Positions 41,267 through 48,852 are shown, counted from the stretch's first letter. The stretch is 64,000 nucleotides of DNA from BP-191 sp035940575 (GCA_035940575.1 DASZER010000067.1:1-64000); one strand, 5' to 3'. Made by a program: numbers and translations. The notes: generated by a model not told the origin, from the letters alone.

Positions 41267-41665
41267 ATGCGTCTCGTCTCCGCGTTACCGCTCGTCGCGC
41301 TCGCGGCCGTCACGCTCGCCGCGCCCGCGGCGTCGGCCGAGCCGATCTGCACCGGCACCGCCGAGGACGCGAAGGTCTGCGTCGACCCGGCGGGCACGCC
41401 CGGCGCGAGCCTCGAAGGATCGCTGTTCTCGCGCTGCCTGTTCGTGCCCACCATCCCCGAGTGCACGACCGTCTCCGTGCCCGGCGTGCGGATCACGTCG
41501 GGCGACGTGCCGCTCGTCACGTGCGAGGGCCCGCAGTGCCCGCCGCAGGGCGACCCGGTCCCCGACACCGGCCCGCTGCCGGGCGGCGGCGGCTGCGGCG
41601 ACCCGACGCAGCGCGGCCCGGTCATCCCGAGGATCGTGGTCTGCATCCAGGAGGGCCACCTCTGA
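41267..41665 (+). CDS. Small secreted Cys-rich protein
   Basis: A 132-residue exported protein of unknown function. The signal peptide is residues 1-24 (LPLVALAAVTLAAPAASA). The mature part has eight Cys, including ICTGTAEDAKVCVDP, SRCLFVPTIPECTTV, LVTCEGPQCPP and GGCGD, probably in disulfides. It is a clear paralogue of the protein encoded at 43040: both have a C-x-GT-x-ED-x3-CVD start, an SRCL-[FY]-x-PT-x4-C motif, a V-P-x-V strand and a C-x3-C pair. It is preceded by the G-run leader and followed by a strong hairpin. Confidence 0.75.
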   Translation: MRLVSALPLVALAAVTLAAPAASAEPICTGTAEDAKVCVDPAGTPGASLEGSLFSRCLFVPTIPECTTVSVPGVRITSGDVPLVTCEGPQCPPQGDPVPDTGPLPGGGGCGDPTQRGPVIPRIVVCIQEGHL

Positions 41666-41673
41666 GTCGCGAG

Positions 41674-41703
41674 GGGGTCCTGCCGCGCCCGCGGCAGGGC
41701 CCC
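41674..41703. terminator. Bidirectional stem-loop terminator
   Basis: ggggtcctgccgc at 41674-41686 pairs with gcggcagggcccc at 41691-41703 (one G-T pair) around a 4-base loop. It lies between the convergent secreted-protein and membrane-protein genes. Confidence 0.75.
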
Positions 41704-42386
41704 TACCCGCGCCGGGACCTCGCGTCGCCGTTCTCCCTCCTGGGGACCGGCGGGACGGCGCGGGCGGTGCGGAGGAAGATCCCGGGCACCTCGACCAGGG
41801 TCGCGGCCGCGAGGACGTTCTCGAGGTTGCCGAGCAGCGGCGCGACGCCGCCCCCGAGGAAGTACGCCGCCGTCAACCCCGCCGCCGTGCCGCTGGCGTA
41901 CTCCAGACGCGGCTTCGCGAGGAACCAGTCCAGCACCCGCCCGAGCCGCCGGCCCGCGTCGCGGGCGCGCATCCTCACGGCCGCCACCACGAACCCCACG
42001 CCGTGCCGGAGCTGCGCGCGCCCCGGCTCGCCCCGCGCCTCGGCGAGCACCCGCCGGTACTCCTCGCGGCGGAACGCGCGCTTGCGCCCGCCGATCAGCG
42101 CGGCGAGGTCGGCGAGCCGCCACGCCGCCGCCGGCCCGATCCGCCGCATCGCGCGGCCGCGGCGTACGAGCTCGCGGGCGAGCCGTTCGGGGGCGCCCGA
42201 CGTGACGAGGTCGATCACGAAGAAGGTCGTGCCCATCCCCATGAGCGCCCAGCGGAATGAGTCCCACCCGGACTCCCCGTCGATCCAGACCCCCGCGACT
42301 GCCGCGGTGGTGGCCGAGAGCGCGGCGGCGAGGACGAGCGGCGCCCACCACGGCAGCGGTCGGTTCCGGTCGCGGCGCGGGCTCAC
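41703..42386 (-). CDS. Membrane protein co-transcribed with PadR
   Basis: A 227-residue protein with two hydrophobic segments near the N-terminus (LPWWAPLVLAAALSATTAAVAG and a WALMGMGTTFFVIDLV stretch), then an Arg-rich helical cytosolic region, and a more hydrophobic Gly/Ala segment near residue 180 (GTAAGLTAAYFLGGG). I do not recognise a characterised family. The GTG overlaps the stop of the PadR gene (GTGA), so it is the likely direct target and partner of that regulator, as PadR genes are often paired with membrane proteins. Confidence 0.6.
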   Translation of the reverse strand: MSPRRDRNRPLPWWAPLVLAAALSATTAAVAGVWIDGESGWDSFRWALMGMGTTFFVIDLVTSGAPERLARELVRRGRAMRRIGPAAAWRLADLAALIGGRKRAFRREEYRRVLAEARGEPGRAQLRHGVGFVVAAVRMRARDAGRRLGRVLDWFLAKPRLEYASGTAAGLTAAYFLGGGVAPLLGNLENVLAAATLVEVPGIFLRTARAVPPVPRRENGDARSRRG

Positions 42387-42682
42387 GGGGTCACCCCGCG
42401 CGGGGCGAACGACCGGCGCGTACGGCCGCGCGAGTGCTGCTCGTACCAGACCCGCCCCGCGCCCGTCACCGTGTAGAAGCGGCGGCGGGGCCGGTCGTCG
42501 GGCTGCGCCGCCTCCCACTCGCCCACGATCAGCCCGGCCTCCTCGAGCCGGTCGACGATCGGGTAGACCGTGCCGGAGCCGAGGCCCGACTCGTCGATGA
42601 TCCGGTAGCCCCATGCCGGGTCCTCCGGCGGCGCGCCCATGATCACGTCGAGCACCAGCCGGGTGGCGGTCGTGAAGCGCAT
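42383..42682 (-). CDS. PadR family transcriptional regulator
   Basis: A 99-residue winged-helix repressor. The pattern MRFTTATRLVLDVIM, WGYRIIDESGLGSGTVYPIVDRLEEAGLI and RRRFYTVTGAGRVWYEQH is a complete PadR N-terminal domain, with the recognition helix in GSGTVYPIVDRL. There is no C-terminal dimerisation extension, so it is a short PadR-s2-like form. A GAGGGAG ribosome site precedes the ATG. Two inverted repeats at 42701-42755, between this gene and the divergent secreted-protein gene, are candidate operators. Confidence 0.88.
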   Translation of the reverse strand: MRFTTATRLVLDVIMGAPPEDPAWGYRIIDESGLGSGTVYPIVDRLEEAGLIVGEWEAAQPDDRPRRRFYTVTGAGRVWYEQHSRGRTRRSFAPRGVTP

Positions 42683-42700
42683 GCGCTCCCTCTACCCCTA

Positions 42701-42755
42701 TGTCGAGGACGACACACACCCTGTAATCACCGGCACGACCGCGCGTGTGTCGTGC
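42701..42755. promoter_or_regulatory. Two inverted repeats, candidate PadR operators
   Basis: TGTCG-N4-CGACA at 42701-42714 and GCACGAC-N9-GTCGTGC at 42733-42755 lie in the 103-bp space between padR and the divergent secreted-protein gene. PadR proteins usually bind such dyads with ATGT/ACAT-like ends. Confidence 0.45.
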
Positions 42756-42785
42756 ACCAGGTACCCACTCCCGAGAGGCGCCGCC

Positions 42786-43043
42786 ATGCTCCGTACGACT
42801 CGCCGTGCCGCCGCGCTGATGGCGGTCGCGGCCGCCGCGGCGCCCGCCCTGCTCGCCGCGCCCGCCGAGGCCGCGATCACCTGCGTGGGCAGGGTCGTCG
42901 TCGAGGGCTGGACGGGCGTCTGCGTCAACGCCGACGGCACCGGCGGCTCCTGGCTCGTCTGCGCCCGCGACGGCAGGAACTTCCCGGCGAACGAGGTCTA
43001 CCTCCCCAGGCACGGGACGACCGACCACGCCTGCCGCCCGTGA
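42786..43043 (+). CDS. Small secreted protein
   Basis: An 85-residue exported protein. The signal peptide covers residues 1-30 (ALMAVAAAAAPALLAAPAEA). The mature part is about 55 residues with four Cys (ITCVGRVVVEG, GVCVNADGTGG, WLVCARDGRN and DHACRP). Function is unknown. It shares the C-V-[ND]-A-[DE]-G pattern with the neighbouring paralogous pair, so it may be a shorter relative. GAGAGG lies upstream of the ATG. It diverges from padR across the candidate operators, and its stop overlaps the next GTG (GTGA). Confidence 0.65.
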   Translation: MLRTTRRAAALMAVAAAAAPALLAAPAEAAITCVGRVVVEGWTGVCVNADGTGGSWLVCARDGRNFPANEVYLPRHGTTDHACRP

Positions 43044-43564
43044 CGCGTCCCGCGCGTCCCCGCGTCGGAGCCTCCCTGGCCCTCGCCTTCCTGGTCGCGA
43101 CCGCGCCCGCCGCGTCGGCCGCCCCGAGCTGCGCGGGCACCGAGGAGGACCTCGTCGTCTGCGTGGACGCCGAGGGCGGCCCGTCGCGGGGCACCCGCGG
43201 AGAGCTCCTCTCGCGCTGCCTCTACCTGCCGACCGACCCCGCCTGCCGGGAGGTGACCGTGCCGAACGTCGTCCTGTACGACGGCGAGGGACGGCTCGTG
43301 TCGTGTGGCGGATTCGTGTGCGACAACGTGCTCTGTACGGCGGACCCGACGAGGGACCACGTCCTCTGCTGGCTACCCCCGGTGCAGCGCGAGCACCGAG
43401 TCGATCGTGTCCGCCTCGTCGGGCCGCTTGTCCTCGCGGTAGCGCAGCACCCGCGCGAACCGCAGCGCCACGCCGCCGGGGTAGCGCGGCGAGGCCTGCA
43501 CGCCGTCGAACGCGATCTCCACGACCAGCTCGGGACGCACGAACACCTGCCACTCGTTGCGTGA
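43040..43564 (+). CDS. Small secreted Cys-rich protein, 3' end runs into the antisense ligase gene
   Basis: Paralogue of the protein at 41267. The signal peptide is residues 1-29 (ASLALAFLVATAPAASA), then SCAGTEEDLVVCVDAEGG, SRCLYLPTDPACREVTV, GRLVSCGGFVCDN and a DHVLCWLP end. Homology stops near position 43380, but the frame stays open to 43564, overlapping the convergent DNA ligase gene by 192 bp on the opposite strand. The original stop codon may have been lost, adding about 60 residues with no family resemblance. The GTG is coupled to the upstream small protein. Function is unknown. Confidence 0.6.
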   Translation: MTRPARPRVGASLALAFLVATAPAASAAPSCAGTEEDLVVCVDAEGGPSRGTRGELLSRCLYLPTDPACREVTVPNVVLYDGEGRLVSCGGFVCDNVLCTADPTRDHVLCWLPPVQREHRVDRVRLVGPLVLAVAQHPREPQRHAAGVARRGLHAVERDLHDQLGTHEHLPLVA

Positions 43565-44881
43565 CGCCTCCAGCGCGAGCAGGCGTTCGGTCTGCCACGC
43601 GAGCAGCTCGTCGGTGAGCCCCTTGAACGTCTTCCCCAGCATCACGAACGACCCCGACGCCGGGTCGCGCGCGCCGAGGTGGAGGTTCGAGAGCCAGCCG
43701 CGCCGCCGCCCGTGCCCCCACTCGGCCGCGAGCACGACGAGGTCGAGCGTGTGCCTCGGCTTCACCTTGAGCCACGCCGCGCCGCGGCGGCCCGCCTCGT
43801 ACGCCGCGTCGAGCGACTTGGCGACGGCGCCCTCGTGCCCGCGCGCGACCGCGCCGTCGAAGAACGCCCGCGCCTCGTCGGCGGAGCCGGTCACCAGGCG
43901 CGGCACGGCCGCGTCCCCGGCGACGGACGCCAGCGCGTCCCACCGCGCACGGGCCGGCGCGCCGAGCAGGTCGGTGCCGTCGAGGTGCAGCACGTCGAAC
44001 CAGAACGGCGTCAGCGGCACGTCGCCGCGCGCCCCCCGCGTGGCGACCCGCGAGCCCGTGACCTGGAACGGGCGCGGCCGCCCGTCGTCGTGCAACGCGA
44101 TCGCCTCGCCGTCGAGCACCACCTCGCCGGCGGGCAGCGCCAGCGCCGCCGCGACGAGCTCGGGCACCCGCGCCGTCACGTCGTCCAGCGTCCGCGTGAA
44201 CACGCCGACCTCGCCGCCGCGCCGGTGGACCTGCACGCGAACGCCGTCGAGCTTCCACTCCCACGCGGCCTCGCCGAGGCGCGCGACGGCGTCGTCCACG
44301 TCCACCGCGGGCGAGGCGAGCATCGGCTGGACCGGCCGGCCCATCTCGAGCCGGAACGACGCGAGCGCCGCGACGCCGTCGCGCCACAACGCCTCCGCCA
44401 CCGGCGCCAGCGCCCCGCGCAGCATCGCCGCGCGGCGCACGTCGTCGGCCGCCGCGCCCGCCGCGCGGGCCACCGCGTCGGTGACCAGCGACTCCAGCGC
44501 GCCCTGCCGCAGCTCGCCCGCGACGAGCCCGACGAGCAGGCGCCGTTCCGTCGCGGTCGCGCGCTCGAACAGCGAGCCGAGCAGCCGCCGCCGCTCGGCC
44601 ACCGAGCCCGCGCCCGCGCACGCCGCGATGCGGTCGAACGTCTCGTCCACCTCGCGCACCGTCAGCACCGGCTCCTCGCACGGGCCGGGCAGGTCGGCCA
44701 GCGAGCGGTACGCCACGCCGGTGCGCCGCTGCGTCAGCTCGCCCGACAGGTACGACACGACGACCGCGACGTCGTCTGCCGAGGCCGCGCGCAGGCAGCC
44801 GGCGAGCAGCGCGACCTTGGCCGACCGCGACCGCGTCGCGGCCACCTCGTCGGAGGTCCGCGCGACCTCGCTCAGCAGCAC
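43373..44881 (-). CDS. ligB: ATP-dependent DNA ligase, LigB-like
   Basis: A 502-residue ligase with a helical DNA-binding N-domain (to about residue 180), the nucleotidyl-transfer motif WEWKLDGVRVQ with Lys210, then VLDGEAIALHDDGRPRPFQ, FWFDVLHLDG, HEGAVAKSLDAAYEAGRRG and WLKVKPRHTLDLVVLAAEWG, and a C-terminal OB-fold (PELVVEIAFDGVQASPRYPGGVALRFARVLRYREDK). It is the longer, LigI/LigB-like type. I chose GTG 44881 (LLSEVARTSDEVAATRSR follows): family members begin here and a GAGAAT hexamer lies six bases upstream. The alternative ATG at 44908 would overlap the divergent gene. Confidence 0.9.
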   Translation of the reverse strand: MLLSEVARTSDEVAATRSRSAKVALLAGCLRAASADDVAVVVSYLSGELTQRRTGVAYRSLADLPGPCEEPVLTVREVDETFDRIAACAGAGSVAERRRLLGSLFERATATERRLLVGLVAGELRQGALESLVTDAVARAAGAAADDVRRAAMLRGALAPVAEALWRDGVAALASFRLEMGRPVQPMLASPAVDVDDAVARLGEAAWEWKLDGVRVQVHRRGGEVGVFTRTLDDVTARVPELVAAALALPAGEVVLDGEAIALHDDGRPRPFQVTGSRVATRGARGDVPLTPFWFDVLHLDGTDLLGAPARARWDALASVAGDAAVPRLVTGSADEARAFFDGAVARGHEGAVAKSLDAAYEAGRRGAAWLKVKPRHTLDLVVLAAEWGHGRRRGWLSNLHLGARDPASGSFVMLGKTFKGLTDELLAWQTERLLALEASRNEWQVFVRPELVVEIAFDGVQASPRYPGGVALRFARVLRYREDKRPDEADTIDSVLALHRG

Positions 44882-44887
44882 CCGCCC

Positions 44888-44900
44888 ATTCTCGTAGGGT
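44888..44900. promoter_or_regulatory. Divergent leaderless promoters of ligB and doxX-like genes
   Basis: On the plus strand TAGGGT (44895-44900), six bases, then ATG 44907. On the minus strand GAGAAT (44888-44893), six bases (GGGCGG), then GTG 44881. The two hexamers are one base apart, so the promoters must compete. Confidence 0.45.
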
Positions 44901-44906
44901 CTGCCC

Positions 44907-45281
44907 ATGGCGTTCGTGCGGCGGGTCGGTCAGGCGTGTCTCGCGACGGTGTTCGTCAGCGGCGGGCTCGACGCGCTGCGCGACCCGGGCTCCCGCGCCG
45001 GGAAGGCGAAGCCGGTCGCGGACGCCCTCGGCGTCGACGGCACGACGCTCGTCCGGGCCAACGCCGCCGCGATGGTCGCGGGCGGCCTCGCCCTCGCCAC
45101 CGACCACCTGCCGCGCACCGCCGCCGCGGGGCTCGCCGCGAGCCTCGTGCCGACGACGCTCACGGGGCACCCGTTCTGGACGGAGAAGGACCGCGACCGC
45201 AGGCGCGATCAGCGCGTGCACTTCGCCAAGAACGTCAGCCTGTTCGGCGCGTGCGTGATCCTCGCCACGTCGAAGCGGTGA
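44907..45281 (+). CDS. DoxX family membrane protein
   Basis: A 124-residue DoxX-like protein of the inner membrane. Hydrophobic segments include VGQACLATVFVSGGLDAL, AAAMVAGGLALA, AAAGLAASLVPTTLTGHPFW and VSLFGACVILAT, with the family GHPFW and HFAKNVSLFGA stretches. DoxX proteins pair with thiol-oxidoreductases or are of unknown role. It is coupled to the SpoU methyltransferase by a GTGA overlap. The ATG follows TAGGGT by six bases, consistent with a leaderless transcript. Confidence 0.85.
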   Translation: MAFVRRVGQACLATVFVSGGLDALRDPGSRAGKAKPVADALGVDGTTLVRANAAAMVAGGLALATDHLPRTAAAGLAASLVPTTLTGHPFWTEKDRDRRRDQRVHFAKNVSLFGACVILATSKR

Positions 45282-46033
45282 TCGGCGACCCCGACGACCC
45301 GCGGCTCGCGGACTACCGCGCCCTGCGCGACCCCGCGACGCGGGTGGCGTACGAGCGCGAGCACGGCGTGTTCGTGGTCGAGGGGACGCTCGCCATCGCC
45401 AACCTGCTGGCGTCGCCGTACGAGGTCCGCTCGCTGCTCGTCACGCCCGCGATGCGCGAGCGCCTCCCCGCCACCGACGCGCCCGTCTACGTCGCCGAGC
45501 GCGAGGTGATGGCGGCGGTCGCGGGGTTCGACGTGCACCGCGGCGCGCTGGCGATCGCGACCCGCCCGCCGCCGCGCGAGGCCGCCGACGTCCTGCGCGA
45601 CGCGCGCACCGTCCTCGCGCTCGAACGCCTCAACGACCACGAGAACGTCGGCGTGCTGTTCCGCGTCGCCCGCGCGCTCGGCGCCGACGCGGTGCTGCTC
45701 GACGGCGAGACGTGCGACCCGCTGTACCGCCGCGCCGTCCGCGTCTCGCTCGGCCACGTGCTGCACGTGCCGTTCGCGCGGACCGACGACCTGCTCGGCG
45801 CGCTGGCGTCGTTCACGACGGTCGCGCTCACACCGTCGGCGGAGACGCGCCTCGAGGACGTACCGCCGCCCGAACGCGTCGCGCTCCTGCTCGGCGCCGA
45901 GGGGCCAGGCCTGCGCCGGGAGACGATCGAGCGAGCCGGCGTCCGCGCGCGGATCGCGATGCGCGCGGGCGTCGACTCGCTCAACGTCGCGACCGCCGCG
46001 GCGATCGCGCTGCACAGGCTCGGGCGCGTCTAG
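45278..46033 (+). CDS. TrmH/SpoU family RNA 2'-O-methyltransferase
   Basis: A 251-residue SPOUT enzyme. The N-terminal substrate-binding part reads FVVEGTLAIANLLASPYEVRSLLVT. The knotted SpoU domain has LALERLNDHENVGVLFRVARALGADAVLL, then LLLGAEGPGL and MRAGVDSLNVATAAAIALHRL, the three SpoU motifs. It would methylate 2'-OH of an rRNA or tRNA nucleotide. The GTG start overlaps the doxX-like stop. Its 3' end is two bases from the convergent small secreted peptide gene. Confidence 0.9.
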   Translation: MIGDPDDPRLADYRALRDPATRVAYEREHGVFVVEGTLAIANLLASPYEVRSLLVTPAMRERLPATDAPVYVAEREVMAAVAGFDVHRGALAIATRPPPREAADVLRDARTVLALERLNDHENVGVLFRVARALGADAVLLDGETCDPLYRRAVRVSLGHVLHVPFARTDDLLGALASFTTVALTPSAETRLEDVPPPERVALLLGAEGPGLRRETIERAGVRARIAMRAGVDSLNVATAAAIALHRLGRV

Positions 46034-46035
46034 AC

Positions 46036-46185
46036 CTAGCGCACGCAGGGGGAGTCGCGCACGACCTCGCAGACGGCGTTGACGGCGTCGCACGGCAGGC
46101 CGACGCAGGCCGACGCGGGCGGGGCGAACGACAGGGCGGCCGCCGCGGTGAGGGCGGCGAGGGCGAGGACGCGGGCACGGCGCAC
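46036..46185 (-). CDS. 49-residue secreted Cys-rich peptide
   Basis: The peptide begins VRRARVLALAALTAAAALSF; cleavage after PPASA would leave a 23-residue mature peptide starting CVGLPCDAVNAVCEVV, with four Cys in total (gaps of 4, 6 and 7 residues). GGAG lies six bases before the GTG start, a good ribosome site. The mature part is too short for a known enzyme. It could be a small disulfide-bonded secreted factor. I know of no characterised family. It is convergent with the SpoU gene and diverges from the SGNH hydrolase. Confidence 0.55.
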   Translation of the reverse strand: MRRARVLALAALTAAAALSFAPPASACVGLPCDAVNAVCEVVRDSPCVR

Positions 46186-46280
46186 GGGGTTCTCCGGGGG
46201 GTGAGTGGACGCGGGCGGCGCCAAGTGTGCTTCAGTCGCAGCGCTTGGACCAGACGAACCAGTGCATTTCCACCATCACA

Positions 46281-46292
46281 GGGGGTTCCCTC
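46281..46292 (+). promoter_or_regulatory. G-run leader of the SGNH hydrolase gene
   Basis: Five G at 46281-46285, seven bases before the ATG, as in the other exported genes with this leader. It could also act as an ordinary GG-rich ribosome site. Confidence 0.4.
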
Positions 46293-47495
46293 ATGCACGG
46301 AGCACGGTCCGCACTACTCGCCGCCGCGGCGCTCGCCGTCACCGCCCTCACGGTGCCGGCCCGCGCGGACGGGCCCGGCGTCGGCACGCCGTGGGTCGTC
46401 ACGGTCGGCGACTCGTACATCTCCGGCGAGGCCGGCCGCTGGGCCGGCAACACGAACGACGGCGAGCAGTACCACGACGCGCTCGGCTCGACCGCGTACT
46501 TCGACAACGCCTCCCGCACCGCCGAGACCATCGACCGCTGCCACCGCTCGTGGGCGGCGGAGGCGTTCGTCGGAGGCGGGATCAACGGCGCCAACCTCGC
46601 GTGCTCCGGCGCGCGCACGTCGACGTTCACCGACGGCGACGGCAGGTTCAAGCCGGGCCTGGACTTCTACCTCGACTCGTACGGCCAGCAGGGGCAGGCG
46701 CGCGCGCTCCAGGCGTTCGCGACGACCCACAACGTCAAGCTCGTCGTCGTCTCGATCGGCGGCAACAACTTCAACTTCGGCTCGGTCGTGAGCCGCTGCG
46801 TCGAGGACTTCCTCGCCTCGCCGTCGTGGTGGCCGGACTACTGCAAGGACGACTCCGACGTCACCGCCAACTTCACGTCGACCAACGTCAGCGCGCAGAC
46901 CACCGCCATCAGGAACGCGCTGCTCAACGTCCGCCAGGCGATGACCAACGCCGGCTACGGCTCGGCGGCGTACACGATCCTCGTGCAGAACTACATGAGC
47001 CCGATCCCGCGCGGCAGCGGCTTCCGCTACTCGCAGTCGGGCTACACGCGCCAGTCCACCGGCGGCTGCGGCTTCTGGAACGCCGACGCCGACTGGGCCA
47101 ACGACTCCGCGCTGCCGACCATCAACAACGCCGTCGCCAACGCCGTCACGGCCAGCGGCATCACGAACATCAGGACGCTCAACCTGTCGACGGCGTTCAA
47201 CGGCCGCCGCCTCTGCGAGAGCACGGTCGGGCTGATCGAGGAGAAGGGCCTGTGGGACTGGCGTTCCGCGGGCGCGGTCGACCAGACGGAGTGGGTCAAC
47301 CAGATCCGCACGGTCACGACGTGCTGCGGCAACTACTACCTGCAGGAGTCGCTGCACCCGAACTACTGGGGCCAGCTCGCGCTGCGCTCCTGCGTGCGGC
47401 TCGCGTACAACGCGGGCACGCCGCGCGGCGGCTCGTGCCGGATCTACTCGACCGGCCTGAGCTCGCGCGGCGAGCCCGTGATGACGCTGGTCTAG
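46293..47495 (+). CDS. Secreted SGNH/GDSL-type hydrolase
   Basis: A 400-residue exported esterase. The signal peptide is residues 1-24 (SALLAAAALAVTALTVPARA). The catalytic block I is VTVGDSYISGEAG with the nucleophile Ser, block II is the NLACSGARTS region, block III is VSIGGNNFNFG, and block V is ESLHPNYWGQLA with the catalytic His. Several Cys are probably in disulfides. It resembles actinobacterial GDSL lipases and esterases of about 400 residues. The substrate is unknown. It ends in a 4-base overlap with the convergent VOC gene. Confidence 0.88.
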   Translation: MHGARSALLAAAALAVTALTVPARADGPGVGTPWVVTVGDSYISGEAGRWAGNTNDGEQYHDALGSTAYFDNASRTAETIDRCHRSWAAEAFVGGGINGANLACSGARTSTFTDGDGRFKPGLDFYLDSYGQQGQARALQAFATTHNVKLVVVSIGGNNFNFGSVVSRCVEDFLASPSWWPDYCKDDSDVTANFTSTNVSAQTTAIRNALLNVRQAMTNAGYGSAAYTILVQNYMSPIPRGSGFRYSQSGYTRQSTGGCGFWNADADWANDSALPTINNAVANAVTASGITNIRTLNLSTAFNGRRLCESTVGLIEEKGLWDWRSAGAVDQTEWVNQIRTVTTCCGNYYLQESLHPNYWGQLALRSCVRLAYNAGTPRGGSCRIYSTGLSSRGEPVMTLV

Positions 47496-48280
47496 GGCTC
47501 CGTCGGGGTGGCGGTCTCCGGCTTGAAGAGGCCGAAGGCCGCCCCCTGCGGGTCCCGCAGGATCGCGAACGTCCCGCCCGGGATCGGCGACGGCGGCACC
47601 ATCACGGTCGCGCCGAGCGCCGCGGCCTCGCCGACCAGCTTGTCGATGTCGGCGGGCTGGAAGTACGGCATCCAGTACGGCGGCACGTCGGCCGGCATGT
47701 CGGGCGACTTCGCCATCATCCCGGCGACGCTGCGCCCGCCCTGCTTGAACTCCGTGTACGGCATCGGGCCGCCGGCCTCGGACGTCTCCTCGCCCCAGCC
47801 GAACACCTCGCCGTAGAAGCGCTTCGCGCCCTCGACGTCGGTCGTCGTCAGCTCCACCCACGTCAGCGCGCCGGCCTCGTCCTGCACCTGCGCGCCCTTG
47901 TGGTCCCCGGCCTCCCACAGCGAGAAGAACGCGCCCGCCGGGTCCTGGAGCACGGCCATGCGCCCCGACGTGTACACGTCCACGGGACCGGCGACGACGG
48001 TGCCGCCCGCGCCGCGGACCGTGTCGAGCATCGCGTCGAGGTCGTCGGTCGCGAAGTACACCGACCACGCGGTGGCGCCGGGCATCTGCGCGGGGCCGTA
48101 GCCGCCGACGTAGCGGCCGTCGAGGGTGAACATGCCGTAGCCGCCGGCGTCGTCCATCGGCACGTCGTCGGCCCGCCAGCCGAGCAGCGTGGCGTAGAAC
48201 GTCCGCGTCGCCGGGACGTCCGACGAGCTGACGTCGACCCAGCTCGGCTCGCCCTGCGCGTATCCGGACTTCTCGGTCAT
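47492..48280 (-). CDS. Two-domain VOC (glyoxalase-like) protein
   Basis: A 262-residue cytosolic protein with two vicinal-oxygen-chelate domains. The N-terminal one is GEPSWVDVSSSDVPATRTFYATLLGW to FFSLWEAG; the second is LTWVELTTTDVEGAKRFYGEVFGWG to GAAFGLFKPE. These are like CFP32/glyoxalase family proteins. The residues that normally bind metal (His or Glu) are not all present, so enzymatic activity is uncertain. GGAGG lies five bases before the ATG. Confidence 0.88.
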   Translation of the reverse strand: MTEKSGYAQGEPSWVDVSSSDVPATRTFYATLLGWRADDVPMDDAGGYGMFTLDGRYVGGYGPAQMPGATAWSVYFATDDLDAMLDTVRGAGGTVVAGPVDVYTSGRMAVLQDPAGAFFSLWEAGDHKGAQVQDEAGALTWVELTTTDVEGAKRFYGEVFGWGEETSEAGGPMPYTEFKQGGRSVAGMMAKSPDMPADVPPYWMPYFQPADIDKLVGEAAALGATVMVPPSPIPGGTFAILRDPQGAAFGLFKPETATPTEP

Positions 48281-48491
48281 CGCGTCCTCCGTGCACTCGT
48301 CACCTGGCGTCGGCGCGACGGTAACAGTCCCGGTTCCCTCGCTTGGCGCGGGGGGCGAGGGGTACCGTCAACGGCGGCGCCGGCTCGATCCATGGCCCCC
48401 GGTCCCAACCTTGTCGCTACGAGCGACACACCGCCGAGAGGCGACCTGGCGGGCCGGCGCCGTTCGTCTGCCGTTCCCCGAAGGAGTCCGC

Positions 48492-48848
48492 TTGCCCGAG
48501 GCACCGCGCCCGCGGCGTCCCGTCCTGCTTTCGCCCGACGTCGTGGCGATGGTCAGCGACGCGAGCCTGGACACGACGCCCAGGGCCGAGCTGCTCGAAC
48601 GCCTCGAGTCCGCGCTGCGCCTGCTGCCGCCGGCCGAGCGGCGCGCGGTGCTGACCGCGCACGCCTCCGACGACGGCCTCGACCACGTCGCCGGCGACAT
48701 GGGCCTGTCCGCCGAGGAGGCCGACGCGCTGACCCGCAACGCCGTCCAGCTCCTGCGCGGCGCGCTCGCCGACCTCGAGCCCGAGCCCACCCCGGACTTC
48801 CCGAGGCTGGCCCCGCCGGACGTCATGCCGACGCACCGCCCGGAGTAG
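48492..48848 (+). CDS. Orphan sigma-70 region 4-like protein
   Basis: A 118-residue protein with a TTG start, chosen because AAGGAG sits five bases upstream. The central part AELLERLESALRLLPPAERRAVLTAH, then MGLSAEEADALTRNAVQLLRGALADL, resembles the sigma factor region 4 helix-turn-helix, but regions 1-3 are absent and a Pro-rich tail follows. It may be a DNA- or RNA-polymerase-binding regulator. It overlaps nothing and is convergent with the FAD monooxygenase. Evidence for the fold is from pattern only. Confidence 0.5.
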   Translation: MPEAPRPRRPVLLSPDVVAMVSDASLDTTPRAELLERLESALRLLPPAERRAVLTAHASDDGLDHVAGDMGLSAEEADALTRNAVQLLRGALADLEPEPTPDFPRLAPPDVMPTHRPE

Positions 48849-48852
48849 CGCC

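Noticed and set aside
43373..44908. ATG 44908 as the LigB start
   Set aside because: It would overlap the divergent DoxX start codon, and ligase relatives begin at the GTG nine codons downstream.
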